A stretch of 64,000 nucleotides of DNA from Aureimonas flava (GTDB lineage Bacteria; Pseudomonadota; Alphaproteobacteria; Rhizobiales; Rhizobiaceae): contig NZ_QYRN01000005.1 in the NCBI RefSeq assembly GCF_003583935.1, positions 310,001 to 374,000 of the forward strand. The letters are read 5' to 3'. Within the stretch, counting starts at the first letter, position 1. Each line of letters begins with the position of its first letter. A program made the position numbers and the translations under genes. This document shows positions 28,285-40,150 of the stretch, one piece after another. A model generated the notes under the pieces. The model was not told the origin of the DNA. It was given only the letters and a program-made list of their open reading frames with translations, and made no database searches.

Positions 28285-28938
28285 TCATCCCTTGGCGCCG
28301 GCGGCCGCTTCCAGAGCCTGCACCACCTGCGGCAGGATCCCCCGCACGATCACCGCCACGCCCTTCGCGTTCGGGTGCATGTAGTCCTGCTGGTTGAGGC
28401 CAGCCTGGCCAGCCACCCCGTCCAGGAAGAACGGGTAGAGCGGCACGTCGTGCTTGCGCGCGAGATCGGTGTAGATCGGGTTGAAGGCGGTGGCGAAGTC
28501 GGCGCCCATGTTGGGCGGCGCGATCATGCCGGCCAGAAGCACCTGCGTGTGCGGCCGGGCCTTCAGCTTGCCCAGGATCGCGTCGAGATTGGCGCGGGTG
28601 ACGTCCGGGCTGACGCCGCGCAGCGCGTCGTTGGCGCCGAGCTCCACGATCACCACGTCGGCGGAGGCCGGCACCGACCAGTCGAGCCGCGCGAGGCCTC
28701 CCGCCGTGGTGTCGCCCGACACGCCCGCGTTGACGACGCGCGCCGGATGGCCGCTCGCGGCGAGCGCCGCCCCGAGCTGTTCGGGGAAGGACTCCCCGGG
28801 GCCGACGCCGTATCCGGCCGAAAGACTGTCGCCGAAGGCCACCACCTCGGGTGCCGCCTGCTGCGCCCCGGCGGGCGCTGCGAGCGCCAGGCCGAGACCG
28901 ATCGTCACGAAGGCGAGAAGCGATTGGAAGCGCTGCAT
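28285..28938 (-). CDS. tesA: Periplasmic SGNH arylesterase / thioesterase I (TesA-like)
   Basis: 217 aa. Signal peptide MQRFQSLLAFVTIGLGLALAAPAGA. SGNH blocks: FGDSLSAGYG (catalytic Ser), NAGVSGDTT, ELGANDALRG, and DYMHPNAKG (catalytic Asp and His). Hydrolyses acyl esters and thioesters. Divergent from the YbbA/YbbP-type ABC system with a 95-nt gap, the same arrangement as E. coli tesA-ybbA-ybbP. Confidence 0.92.
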   Translation of the reverse strand: MQRFQSLLAFVTIGLGLALAAPAGAQQAAPEVVAFGDSLSAGYGVGPGESFPEQLGAALAASGHPARVVNAGVSGDTTAGGLARLDWSVPASADVVIVELGANDALRGVSPDVTRANLDAILGKLKARPHTQVLLAGMIAPPNMGADFATAFNPIYTDLARKHDVPLYPFFLDGVAGQAGLNQQDYMHPNAKGVAVIVRGILPQVVQALEAAAGAKG

Positions 28939-29033
28939 GGGCCACCCATATTCCGCGTTGCGGCAAGGCGCCCGCGCCCGCCGGACGGCAGGCTTCGGGC
29001 ACCGCGCAGGCAGGATATAGGAAGGACGTCGCC

Positions 29034-29747
29034 TTGGCTGAAGCAGCGGTCCGGTTACGAAATGTTCAACTGACGCTGGGATCGGGCCGCAGCGCGGTGC
29101 ATGTCCTCAAGGGCGTCGACCTCGACGTGTCGCGCGGCGAATCCGTCGGCATCGTCGGCCCGTCCGGCTCGGGAAAGTCCACGCTGCTCATGGTGCTGGC
29201 GGGGCTGGAACGCGCCGACGACGGGCTGGTGGAGATCGCCGGCCAGGCGCTCGGCCCCTTGAGCGAGGACCAGCTCGCCGCCTTCCGGGGCCGGCATGTG
29301 GGCATCGTCTTCCAGTCCTTCCACCTCATTCCCAACATGACCGCGCTGGAGAACGTCGCCGTGCCGCTGGAGCTGGCGGGCGTGCCGGACGCGTTCGCGC
29401 GGGCCGAGCGCGAGCTCGCCGCCGTGGGGCTCGCGGCGCGCGTCACCCACTACCCGGGCGAGCTGTCGGGCGGCGAGCAGCAGCGCGTGGCTCTGGCCCG
29501 CGCGCTCGCGCCCGAGCCCAACATCCTGATCGCCGACGAGCCCACCGGCAATCTCGACGGCGAGACGGGCGCCCAGATCGCCGACCTCCTGTTCTCCGAG
29601 CAGGCGCGGCGCGCGATGACGCTCATCCTCGTCACCCACGACCGGACGCTCGCCGCCCGTTGCGGACGCGAGGTGGCCGTGCGCTCGGGCGTGGTCGAGG
29701 CCGGCGGCCGCAAGGACAGGGCCGCATTCGCGGAAGCCGCCCAGTGA
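29034..29747 (+). CDS. ybbA: ABC transporter ATP-binding protein, YbbA/LolD type
   Basis: 237 aa. Walker A GPSGSGKST, Q-loop VFQSFHLIPNMTALENV, signature LSGGEQQRVALARALA, Walker B ILIADEPTGNLD, H-loop THD. The MacB/LolD family signature 'EPTGNLD' fits. No ATG works; TTG 29034 has GGAAGGA about 7 nt upstream and begins AEAAVRLRNVQL. Its stop overlaps the GTG of the permease by 4 nt. Paired with the permease, it likely energises movement of lipid or lipoprotein-like material; the substrate is unproven. Confidence 0.92.
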   Translation: MAEAAVRLRNVQLTLGSGRSAVHVLKGVDLDVSRGESVGIVGPSGSGKSTLLMVLAGLERADDGLVEIAGQALGPLSEDQLAAFRGRHVGIVFQSFHLIPNMTALENVAVPLELAGVPDAFARAERELAAVGLAARVTHYPGELSGGEQQRVALARALAPEPNILIADEPTGNLDGETGAQIADLLFSEQARRAMTLILVTHDRTLAARCGREVAVRSGVVEAGGRKDRAAFAEAAQ

Positions 29748-32317
29748 GCGAAGCGCGCCCTGCGGCTTCGGCCGCGCGCCCGGCCGGTTCCCTGGCGCTC
29801 GCCTTCCGCTTCGCGCTTCGCGAGATGCGCGGGGGGCTGCGCGGCTTCGTGATCTTCCTCGCCTGCCTGACGCTCGGCGTCGCCTCGATCGCGGCGGTGA
29901 ACTCGGTCTCCGAGATGATGACCAGCGGCATCCAGCGCGAGGGTCGCACGATCCTCGGCGGCGACATGCGCTTCGGCCTCAACCAGCGCCGGGCGAGCGC
30001 CGAGGAGCGCGCGTGGCTCGGCGGGCTCGGCACCGTGGCCGAGACCGGCTCGCTGCGCTCCATGGCGCGCCTGCCGGACGGCTCGAATCAGACCCTGAGC
30101 GAGCTGAAGGCGGTGGACGCGAGCTATCCGCTATTCGGCACGGTCGGATCCGAGCCCGCTGCGCCGCTGGCCGATCTGCTGGCCGAGCGCGACGGACGCT
30201 TCGGTGCGCTGGCCGCGCCCGAGTTCTTCGACCGGCTCGGCATCCGGCCCGGCGCCACGGTGCGCGTCGGACAGATCGAGATCGAGCTGCGCGGCGTGCT
30301 GACCCGCGAGCCGGACGTCCTGTCCGACGGCTTCATCTTCGCCCCGCGCCTCCTGGTCTCGCTCGATGCCCTGGCCGCGACCGGGCTCGTGCAGCCGGGT
30401 TCGCTGGTGGAATACGACTACAAGCTCCGCTTCGCCGATCCCTCGCGCGACCCCGAACTCGTCCAGGCCGAGGCCAACACGCGCTTTCCCCAGGCCGGCT
30501 GGAGCATCCGCGATGCGAGCGAGGCGGCCCCGTCGCTCCAGCGCAACATCGAGCGGTTCTCGCAGTTCCTGACACTGGTCGGGCTGACCGCGCTGGTGGT
30601 GGGGGGCGTGGGCATCGCCAACGCCGTCTCGGCCTATCTCGATTCCAAGCGCACGGTGATCGCCACCTTCAAGAGCCTCGGAGCCAGCGGCCGCTTCGTG
30701 GTCACGGTGTATCTTCTGCAGATCCTGATCCTTTCGAGCGTCGGCATCGTGCTCGGCTTGCTGCTGGGCGCGACGGCCCCCTTCTTCGCAGCCCGCTTCC
30801 TGGAAGCGCACATTCCGATCGCGGCGGAGGCGTCGGTCTATCCGGGCGCGCTGCTGATCGGCGCGGTGTTCGGCTATCTCACCGCGCTGGCCTTCGCGAT
30901 CCTGCCGCTCGGGCGCACGCGCGACGTGGCGGCGACGGCCCTGTTCCGCGCCAACGACGGACCGGGAACGCTGCGGATGCGCTGGGCCTATGCCGGCACG
31001 GCGCTGCTCCTGGCCGCCGGGGTCGCCGCTCTGGCGCTGGCGATGTCCAGCGACCGGGGCGTGGCGGGCGTGTTCCTGGTGGCCACCGCGGTCGCCTTCG
31101 TGATCCTGCGGCTCGTCGCCATGGCGATCCGCTGGGGTGCCGCACGGCTGCCGCGCGTGCGCTCGACACCGCTGCGGCTGGCGATCGGCAATATCCACCG
31201 GCCGGGCGCGCTGACGGCCTCCGTGGTGCTGTCGCTGGGGCTCGGGCTGACGCTCCTGGTCACGCTCGCCTCGATCGACCGCAACCTGCGCAACGAGATC
31301 GGCGGCACGCTGGCGGCCCGCGCGCCGAACTTCTTCTTCGTCGACATCCAGTCCGCCGAGGTGGACGCCTTCCGCACCGCCATCTCCGCGCTCGCCCCCG
31401 GTTCGACGCTCCAGGACGTGCCCATGCTGCGCGGGCGCATCACGCAACTTCGCGGAACGGACGTGTCCAAGGTCGAGGTGCCGCCCGAAGGCGCCTGGGT
31501 GCTGCGGGGCGATCGGGGCATCACCTACGACGCCACGCTGCCGGAAGGTGCGACCCTCACCGCGGGCGAGTGGTGGCCGGCCGACTACGCGGGCGAGCCG
31601 CTCGTCTCCTTCGCGGCGGAGGAGGCGGGCGAGCTCGGCCTCCGGATCGGCGACACGATCACCGTCAACGTGCTCGGTCGCGACATCACCGCGCGCATCG
31701 CCAACCTGCGCGAGGTGCAATGGGAATCGCTTGCCATCAACTTCGTGATGGTGTTCTCGCCCAACACCTTCGCCGGCGCACCCCATGCCTGGCTGGCGAC
31801 GCTGCAGATGCCGAACGACACGCCGGAAGCCGAGCGCGCGGTGCTGTCGGGCATCTCCAACACCTTCCCCTCCGTGACCACCGTACGCGTCAAGGACGCC
31901 CTGGACGCCGTCAACGCGCTGGTGGCGCAGCTCGCCCTGGCGATCCGCGCCGCGGCGGCCGTGGCACTGGTCGCCTCCGTCCTGGTCCTGTCGGGGGCGC
32001 TTGCCGCCGGCAATCGGGCGCGCGTCCACGACGCGGTGGTCCTGAAGACGCTGGGCGCGACGCGCGCGACGCTGATCCGCGCCTATGTGACGGAATACAT
32101 GTCGCTGGGCGCGGCCACCGCGCTGTTCGCCGTGGGCGCCGGAGCTCTGGCCGCCTGGTACGTGGTCGCCCGCGTCATGCGGCTGCCCTTCGTCTTCGAC
32201 GGCGGCCTGGCGGTGGTCACGCTCGTGGCGGCGCTGGTTCTCACCGTCGGGTTCGGCCTCGCCGGCACTTGGCGCGTCCTCGGCCAGAAGGCGGCGCCGG
32301 TGCTGCGCGAGCTCTAG
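29744..32317 (+). CDS. ybbP: ABC transporter permease, YbbP/FtsX type
   Basis: 857 aa with about ten membrane segments: an N-terminal helix, two FtsX-like blocks (about residues 265-400 and 730-850), and large periplasmic regions. Starts SEARPAASAARPAGSLALAFRFALREMRGG. Conserved permease features include SKRTVIATFKSLGASGRFV and VHDAVVLKTLGATRATLIRAY, coupling helices repeated in each half. The GTG at 29744 overlaps the ybbA stop (GTGA). Family members are thought to act in envelope lipid handling. Confidence 0.92.
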   Translation: MSEARPAASAARPAGSLALAFRFALREMRGGLRGFVIFLACLTLGVASIAAVNSVSEMMTSGIQREGRTILGGDMRFGLNQRRASAEERAWLGGLGTVAETGSLRSMARLPDGSNQTLSELKAVDASYPLFGTVGSEPAAPLADLLAERDGRFGALAAPEFFDRLGIRPGATVRVGQIEIELRGVLTREPDVLSDGFIFAPRLLVSLDALAATGLVQPGSLVEYDYKLRFADPSRDPELVQAEANTRFPQAGWSIRDASEAAPSLQRNIERFSQFLTLVGLTALVVGGVGIANAVSAYLDSKRTVIATFKSLGASGRFVVTVYLLQILILSSVGIVLGLLLGATAPFFAARFLEAHIPIAAEASVYPGALLIGAVFGYLTALAFAILPLGRTRDVAATALFRANDGPGTLRMRWAYAGTALLLAAGVAALALAMSSDRGVAGVFLVATAVAFVILRLVAMAIRWGAARLPRVRSTPLRLAIGNIHRPGALTASVVLSLGLGLTLLVTLASIDRNLRNEIGGTLAARAPNFFFVDIQSAEVDAFRTAISALAPGSTLQDVPMLRGRITQLRGTDVSKVEVPPEGAWVLRGDRGITYDATLPEGATLTAGEWWPADYAGEPLVSFAAEEAGELGLRIGDTITVNVLGRDITARIANLREVQWESLAINFVMVFSPNTFAGAPHAWLATLQMPNDTPEAERAVLSGISNTFPSVTTVRVKDALDAVNALVAQLALAIRAAAAVALVASVLVLSGALAAGNRARVHDAVVLKTLGATRATLIRAYVTEYMSLGAATALFAVGAGALAAWYVVARVMRLPFVFDGGLAVVTLVAALVLTVGFGLAGTWRVLGQKAAPVLREL

Positions 32318-32531
32318 GAAAGCGCCGATCATGGTCAACGAAGCGCTGATGACGGAAATTTAATCGCTCCGAGACGGCTGGAATCGCGATCCGGCCGCCG
32401 ACGGCCTTGTGACTCGCGGTATGCCCTCGCATATTTCCCGCAAGGCTAGCTGCGAGTCCCGCCAGCGGCGCCTCGGCTCCACTCGGATCCGATCGACACC
32501 GACGGGACCAGACGCGAAGGGAAATGTTTCG

Positions 32532-33308
32532 ATGGCGCAGAAATGGAACCAGGGCGTGAGAAGCGTTCCGGCTGCGGGCAGCCGGATCGACGCCTCGATC
32601 GACCAGGGCCTTCGGGCCTACATGCTCAAAGTCTACAACCTGATGGCGGGCGGTCTCGCCATCACCGGCATCGTGGCCTACGCCGTCTACGCGGCGGCCG
32701 TGTCGGCCGAGCCGACGGCCTACGCCATCCGCCCGGACGTCTACCTCACCGACTTCGGCTACGCGATGTTCGTCTCGCCCCTGAAGTGGGTGATGATGCT
32801 GGCGCCGCTTGCGATGGTGTTCTTCCTGTCGTTCCGCATCTCGCGCATGAGCGTGCAGGCCGCCCAGACCACGTTCTGGGTCTATGCCGCCATGGTCGGC
32901 GCGTCGCTGTCGACGATCTTCCTCGTCTACACGCACGATTCGATCGCGCAGGTGTTCTTCATCACCGCCGCCTCGTTCGGCGCGCTGTCGCTGTTCGGCT
33001 ACACCACCAAGCGCGACCTGTCGGCGATGGGCTCGTTCCTGATCATGGGCGTGTTCGGCATCGTGATCGCGATGCTGGTGAACATCTTCCTCCAGTCCTC
33101 GGCGCTCGGCTTCGCCATCTCGGTGATCGGCGTTCTCGTGTTCGCCGGCCTCACCGCCTACGATACGCAGCGCATCAAGGAGATGTACTGGGAGGGCGAC
33201 GACACGCTGGTGGCCGGCCGCAAGGCGATCATGGGGGCGCTGTCGCTCTACCTCAACTTCATCAACATGTTCATGTTCCTCCTCCAGCTCTTCGGCAACC
33301 GAGACTGA
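32532..33308 (+). CDS. Bax inhibitor-1/YccA family membrane protein
   Basis: 258 aa, seven hydrophobic segments. Starts MAQKWNQGVRSVPAAGSRIDASIDQGLRAYMLKVYNLM in outline; characteristic AYDTQRIKEMYWEGDD between the last helices, and C-terminal LSLYLNFINMFMFLLQLFG. Family members are implicated in ion leak and FtsH-linked membrane quality control. The 214-nt upstream gap carries a 7-bp inverted repeat (GACTCGC / GCGAGTC) with a long loop, probably chance. Confidence 0.93.
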   Translation: MAQKWNQGVRSVPAAGSRIDASIDQGLRAYMLKVYNLMAGGLAITGIVAYAVYAAAVSAEPTAYAIRPDVYLTDFGYAMFVSPLKWVMMLAPLAMVFFLSFRISRMSVQAAQTTFWVYAAMVGASLSTIFLVYTHDSIAQVFFITAASFGALSLFGYTTKRDLSAMGSFLIMGVFGIVIAMLVNIFLQSSALGFAISVIGVLVFAGLTAYDTQRIKEMYWEGDDTLVAGRKAIMGALSLYLNFINMFMFLLQLFGNRD

Positions 33309-33330
33309 GCGGGTCGAGGCAGGATCGGAT

Positions 33331-33365
33331 CGAAGGGGCGGCTCGCAGGGGCCGCCCTTTTTCGT
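33331..33365 (+). terminator. Terminator of the Bax-inhibitor-1 gene
   Basis: Stem GGGCGGC / GCCGCCC with a short loop and a T5 tract (CCCTTTTTCG), 23 nt after the stop. The flanking GAAGG on the 5' side extends the pairing partly. Confidence 0.85.
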
Positions 33366-33445
33366 TCGGGCCCCCGAGCCCTGCGTTGAGCCGGCGGGGC
33401 GCGCCTTCTAGGATGCTCCGCACTCCTCTCTCGACGGCAGTATCC

Positions 33446-34003
33446 ATGAGCGCCTTCACCCTTCGCGACGCGTCTTTCGACGACATCCCCGCCATCGCCC
33501 GCATCTACGCGGAGGCGGTGCTGCACGGGACCGCGACCTACGAGCTGTCGCCGCCCGACGAAGCGGAGATGTCGCGCCGCATGGGCGAGCTGCGGCGGCA
33601 GGGCTATCCATACTCGGTCGCCTGCGACAACGCAGGGGCAGTGATCGGCTATGCCTATGCCGGCCCGTTCCGCGCCCGGCCGGCCTATCGCTGGACCGTC
33701 GAGGACTCGATCTATCTGGCGCCGGAAGCGCGGGGGCAGGGGGTCGGCGCCGCGCTTCTCCAGCGCCTTCTCGACGCCGCGCAGGCGCTCGGCTTCCGTC
33801 AGATGATCGCGGTGATCGGCGATGCCGGCAACGCGCCCTCGATCCGCGTCCACGCCAAGCACGGCTTCACCCATGTCGGCGTGTTCGAGGGCTCGGGCTT
33901 CAAGTTCGGCCGTTGGATCGACACGGTGCTGATGCAACGCGCGGTGAACGGCGGCAAGGATACGCTGCCTGACGAGGCCGCCTATCCCGGAACACTCGTG
34001 TGA
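33446..34003 (+). CDS. GNAT acetyltransferase, phosphinothricin-acetyltransferase (PAT/YncA) type
   Basis: 185 aa. Starts MSAFTLRDASFDDIPAIARIYAEAVLHGTATYE; family motifs GYAYAGPFRARPAYRWTVEDSIYLAPEARGQGVGAALLQRLL and GFTHVGVFEGSGFKFGRWIDTVLMQ. This group acetylates phosphinothricin, methionine sulfoximine or related amino compounds; the natural substrate is often methionine derivatives. An upstream in-frame ATG (33413) is possible but adds a non-conserved leader. Single gene. Confidence 0.9.
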   Translation: MSAFTLRDASFDDIPAIARIYAEAVLHGTATYELSPPDEAEMSRRMGELRRQGYPYSVACDNAGAVIGYAYAGPFRARPAYRWTVEDSIYLAPEARGQGVGAALLQRLLDAAQALGFRQMIAVIGDAGNAPSIRVHAKHGFTHVGVFEGSGFKFGRWIDTVLMQRAVNGGKDTLPDEAAYPGTLV

Positions 34004-34090
34004 CGCCCCGCGACGCGCGCGGACATCGCAGGGAACGGTAGACGAACATCGGCGCGGCGCCATGTCTCACGAAACCGTGAGGCGTTGCGC

Positions 34091-34825
34091 ATGTTTCCCA
34101 CCTGGCTCCACATCCTGTCGATCGCAGCCCTTGCGATCGGCGTCCTGTGCGCGCTCGGCGTCCTGGTGGACATCCTGCGGCGTCCGCAGCCGATGGCGAT
34201 CATGAACGTCGTCTGGCCCGTCACGGCCCTGTTCGGGACGGGCGCCGTGGTCTGGGCCTACCTGCGCTACGCTCGCGCGGACGGGAACGGGAGCGACGCC
34301 CACCGCGACATGCACGGCGGGGGAATGTCGGATCGCGCCTCCGCTCCGTTCCCCGTGATGGTCGGCAAGGGGGCGCTCCACTGCGGCAGCGGCTGCATGA
34401 TCGGCGACATCGCCGCGGAGTGGCTGGCCTTCCTGGTGCCGGCGGTGGCCGTGTGGTTCGGATGGCAGTCCGTGTTCGCGGAAAAGATGTTCGCCGTGTG
34501 GGTGCTCGACTTCGTGTTCGCCTTCGCGCTCGGCGTCGTGTTCCAGTATTTCGCCATCGTTCCGATGCGCGATCTGTCTCCGGGAGAGGGGATCGTCGCC
34601 GCCCTGAAGGCCGACACCCTGTCGCTCATCGCCTGGCAGGTCGGCATGTATGGCTTCATGGCCTTCGCGCAGTTCTACCTGTTCGGGCATCTCCTCGGCC
34701 AGCGCGCGGAGGTGGACACGCCCGAGTTCTGGTTCGCCATGCAGGTCGCGATGGTCTGCGGCTTCGCCACCAGCTACCCGGTGAACTGGTGGCTGATCCG
34801 GTCCGGCATCAAGGAGCGGATGTGA
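34091..34825 (+). CDS. DUF4396 membrane protein
   Basis: 244 aa. Six to seven hydrophobic segments. It carries the DUF4396 mark LHCGSGCMIGDIAAEW (about residues 98-113) and C-terminal FATSYPVNWWLIRSGIKERM. A Met/His-rich loop (DAHRDMHGGGM, about 75-85) precedes the HCGSGC motif, which looks like a metal site, perhaps copper; that is inference. ATG 34091 has GAGG 8 nt upstream; the frame is open 2 codons further to a TTG. Convergent with DUF2794. Confidence 0.85.
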   Translation: MFPTWLHILSIAALAIGVLCALGVLVDILRRPQPMAIMNVVWPVTALFGTGAVVWAYLRYARADGNGSDAHRDMHGGGMSDRASAPFPVMVGKGALHCGSGCMIGDIAAEWLAFLVPAVAVWFGWQSVFAEKMFAVWVLDFVFAFALGVVFQYFAIVPMRDLSPGEGIVAALKADTLSLIAWQVGMYGFMAFAQFYLFGHLLGQRAEVDTPEFWFAMQVAMVCGFATSYPVNWWLIRSGIKERM

Positions 34826-34832
34826 GGCCGGC

Positions 34833-35213
34833 TCACTCCTCGATCAGCTTGAGGCTCTTGTCGAAGACGCGCAGCACCGGCTCCAACTCGTGCCCGCGCT
34901 TCATCACCAGGCCGCTGGCGGCGGTAACGCTGTAGGCGCCCTGGCGGCGGGCGAGCTTCGGGTTCTTCTCGATGCGGAAGAGCGGCATCTCGGAGGCGCG
35001 GCGGAAGATCGAGAAGACGGCGCGGTCTCTCAGGGTGTCGATCGCGTAGTCCCGCCATTCGCCCGCCGCCACCATGCGCCCGTAGACCCGGAGGATCTGC
35101 CCGAGCTCGTGCCGGTCGAAGGAGACGATCTCGGGAGCCGCCGATCCCCGGACCTGCGCGAGGTCGATCAGGGTGGCGGAGGGCTGCGACAGTGTATCGG
35201 TCAAATCGTCCAT
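34833..35213 (-). CDS. DUF2794 protein
   Basis: 126 aa cytosolic protein. The core FDRHELGQILRVYGRMVAAGEWRDYAID, then AVFSIFRRASEMPLFRIEKNPKLARRQGAYSV and GLVMKRGHELEPVLRVF, is the DUF2794 pattern. As far as I know this family is confined to Alphaproteobacteria and has no known function. Single gene, 7 nt from the convergent DUF4396 stop. Confidence 0.9.
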   Translation of the reverse strand: MDDLTDTLSQPSATLIDLAQVRGSAAPEIVSFDRHELGQILRVYGRMVAAGEWRDYAIDTLRDRAVFSIFRRASEMPLFRIEKNPKLARRQGAYSVTAASGLVMKRGHELEPVLRVFDKSLKLIEE

Positions 35214-35373
35214 TCCCCATTGCCGTCCCGGTGGCGCGGGCGCCTTGCCGGGCAGGACAGGCCTCGTCCGGCCTCGAGCCTGCGACATCATCCTGTCATG
35301 GAAATGGAGGCGGGCCCAGCCGGTTGCAAACCGGACCGCGCCTGTGACGGCCGAACGGCCCGGCGGCCGCGGC

Positions 35374-36156
35374 TCAGAACTCCAGGGCCGCCGCCGCGAG
35401 GATCGGGCCCGGCTTGTTGTCCGCACCCACCGCCTGCAGCAGCGCGGCAAGGCCCGTGCGTCCGTCGCCGTCGCCCACCAGCAGCGACAGCGGCATCTCG
35501 AGCTCGATCGGGGCGCCGTCCACCGAACCGAGGATGCGCCAGTCGCGAACGGGGAAGTGGTCGATCAGCGTCCGGCCGGCCGGCATCGCGCCCGGCACGA
35601 CGGTCTCCACGCGTTCGGAATAGGTGACGAGGACCAGGATCGGCGGCGAGCGCCCGGCTTCGCCGCCGGTGGCGCTGGCGCGGATATGCAGGGCGTCGCC
35701 CTGCGTGCGCATGCGGATCTCGCCGGCGGCCTGCGCGCTGCCGAGCGGCGTCTCCGCCATGGCTTGGGCGAGCGCCCGCTCGTCGGCGCCGCCCAGCGCC
35801 TGCCGGCCGTTGACCACGACCTGCGGCGTCACCAGCGCGCCGAGCTTGAGCCGCTTGGCATAGGCCTTCTGCCGGGCGGTGTTGCGACGGTCGGCGAGCT
35901 TGTCCCGCCATCCGGTATAGTCCCAGTAGTCCACGTGGTAGGCGAGCACCACGATGTCGGGCGCGGTGCCGAGGCGGCCGACCACCGCACCGGCCGGCCG
36001 GCATTCGCGGCAGCTCTGGCTGGTGAAGAGTTCGAGAACGCCGCGCACGTCCCGGCTTGAGACGCTGCGATCGCCGGCCAGGGCCGGCGGCGCGGCCGCG
36101 AGAGCCAGTCCGGCAAGGCTGAGGAACCCGAGGGCGACGGATCGGCGTGAGGTCAC
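35374..36156 (-). CDS. DUF1223 thioredoxin-fold exported protein
   Basis: 260 aa. Export signal TSRRSVALGFLSLAGLALAAAPPALA, with an RR pair that could be a Tat-type start. The thioredoxin-like domain has VLELFTSQSCRECRPAG (CxxC, about residues 49-52), then VLAYHVDYWDYTGWRDKLADR and VTPQVVVNGRQALGG (cis-Pro region). The family is common in Rhizobiales with unknown substrates. Start is uncertain: GTG 36156 precedes the signal directly; ATG 36189 would add 11 residues. Confidence 0.87.
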   Translation of the reverse strand: MTSRRSVALGFLSLAGLALAAAPPALAGDRSVSSRDVRGVLELFTSQSCRECRPAGAVVGRLGTAPDIVVLAYHVDYWDYTGWRDKLADRRNTARQKAYAKRLKLGALVTPQVVVNGRQALGGADERALAQAMAETPLGSAQAAGEIRMRTQGDALHIRASATGGEAGRSPPILVLVTYSERVETVVPGAMPAGRTLIDHFPVRDWRILGSVDGAPIELEMPLSLLVGDGDGRTGLAALLQAVGADNKPGPILAAAALEF

Positions 36157-36271
36157 GAGGTTCGGTTCCCTGCCGCTTCGATGCCCCATACATGGACCGG
36201 GCCGGTGGCCGGATGAAGCGCCGATCGATCGCGAGACGTTCAATTGGGGGTGAAGCAGAAGGGCCGCGAAC

Positions 36272-36305
36272 GAAAACGCCGCCGCCCCGGGAGGGGCGGC
36301 GGCGT
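36272..36305 (-). terminator. Terminator of acnA
   Basis: Perfect 13-bp stem (ACGCCGCCGCCCC and complement) with a GGGA loop; AAAA at 36273-36276 on the plus strand gives the U-run on the minus strand. It is 45 nt past the acnA stop. Confidence 0.88.
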
Positions 36306-36349
36306 GGAGGTGTCGGCGATACCGGACGGCCGGTGTCGGCGCGCCGGCC

Positions 36350-39103
<2,754 letters not shown>

Positions 39104-39469
39104 AGAACTCTCGTTCCTTCTCGAACCAAAGAATGTCCGAAAGGCGAACGACCGCCGCGCCCTCGGGCCGGGCACGATGGAGATGCGGGTACGACCATTT
39201 CCGCCCGTCCGCCTCAGTACCCGCTCGGGACGAGCGGGGCACGGAGATCGGCGCTGATGACTCCACGCCGGTCGCTGGTGTGGTTGGGCGCCTTATAGGG
39301 AAGATTGTAATGGCTATAAAGGGGTCAAAGCGCGCGGCATCGCCTTTGGGTTAGGGAATTCCATCCTCGGCGGACCCGGCTTGCGTTCGCGCGGGCCAGC
39401 CGCCAGAAACGGAACCCTGACACTGTCCGGCCCGCGTCCCGCGGCCGCGGGGAAGAGGCCGTTCCGCCC
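39104..39469. other. 366-nt intergenic region between acnA and ccmA with alternative hairpins
   Basis: No gene. Reading toward acnA there is an AT-rich patch at 39290-39330 with TTGACC, TACAAT and TATAAG elements whose spacing is not canonical; it is the likeliest acnA promoter area. Downstream of it lie two inverted repeats sharing bases: an 8-bp hairpin with a 3-nt loop (39220-39238) and an 8-bp repeat GCGGGTAC/GTACCCGC (39185-39192 with 39217-39224). They cannot form together. The ccmA side (39350-39469) shows nothing recognisable. Confidence 0.5.
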
Positions 39470-40150
39470 GTGCTCCAGCTCACCCTTTCCGGCCTCGTGG
39501 TCGGCCGCGGACGGCGCGCCCTGACGCGCCCGATCGGGCTGACGCTGCGGGCGGGCGAGGCGCTGCTGGTGACCGGGCCGAACGGGGCGGGCAAGTCGAG
39601 CTTCCTGCGCACGCTGGCGGGCCTCCTCCCGCCGCTCGCCGGCACCGCCGCGATCGAGGGCGCGCGGGCCGCCGACGGCGAGCCGGCGCGACGCCCGATC
39701 GAGGCCGGCCACTATCTCGGCCACCGCAACGCCCTGAAGCCGGCCCGGCCGGTGGGCGACGAACTCGCCTTCTGGGCCGCCTTCGGCCGCCGCGCCGCGC
39801 TGCGACCCGCCGCCGCCTTGGCGGCGGTCGGGCTCGAGGGAACCGAGGCCCTGGCCGTGGGCGCCCTGTCGGCCGGCCAGCAGCGTCGCGCGGCCTTCGC
39901 GCGGCTGCTCGTGGACGATCGCCCCCTGTGGCTCCTGGACGAGCCGACCACCGCGCTCGACGCCGCCTCGCAGGCGCGCATCGCCGAGCTCTGCCGACAA
40001 CGGCTCGCGAGCGGCGGCATCGTGGTCGCCGCCACGCACCAGCCGCTCGACGTCGGGGCGGCGCGCGAGCTCGCGCTGGAGCCGCTCGCCCGCGTCCAGC
40101 CGGCGACGGCGACGGGTGACGACGACGGCGGCTGGGACGAGATCGGCTGA
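39470..40150 (+). CDS. ccmA: Cytochrome c biogenesis ATP-binding export protein CcmA
   Basis: ATPase of the CcmABCD complex that releases holo-CcmE from haem. 226 aa. Walker A TGPNGAGKSSFLRTL, signature LSAGQQRRAAFARLL, Walker B LWLLDEPTTALD, H-loop ATHQPLD. GTG start at 39470; no ATG suits. Its TGA overlaps the ccmB ATG (TGATG). First gene of ccmA-B-(GNAT)-C-D-G; ccmE, F, H and I are not in the window. Confidence 0.95.
   Translation: MLQLTLSGLVVGRGRRALTRPIGLTLRAGEALLVTGPNGAGKSSFLRTLAGLLPPLAGTAAIEGARAADGEPARRPIEAGHYLGHRNALKPARPVGDELAFWAAFGRRAALRPAAALAAVGLEGTEALAVGALSAGQQRRAAFARLLVDDRPLWLLDEPTTALDAASQARIAELCRQRLASGGIVVAATHQPLDVGAARELALEPLARVQPATATGDDDGGWDEIG

Noticed and set aside
32410-32460. 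GACTCGC / GCGAGTC inverted repeat before the Bax-inhibitor-1 gene as an RNA element
   Set aside because: Only 7 bp with a loop of more than 30 nt; likely chance at this base composition.
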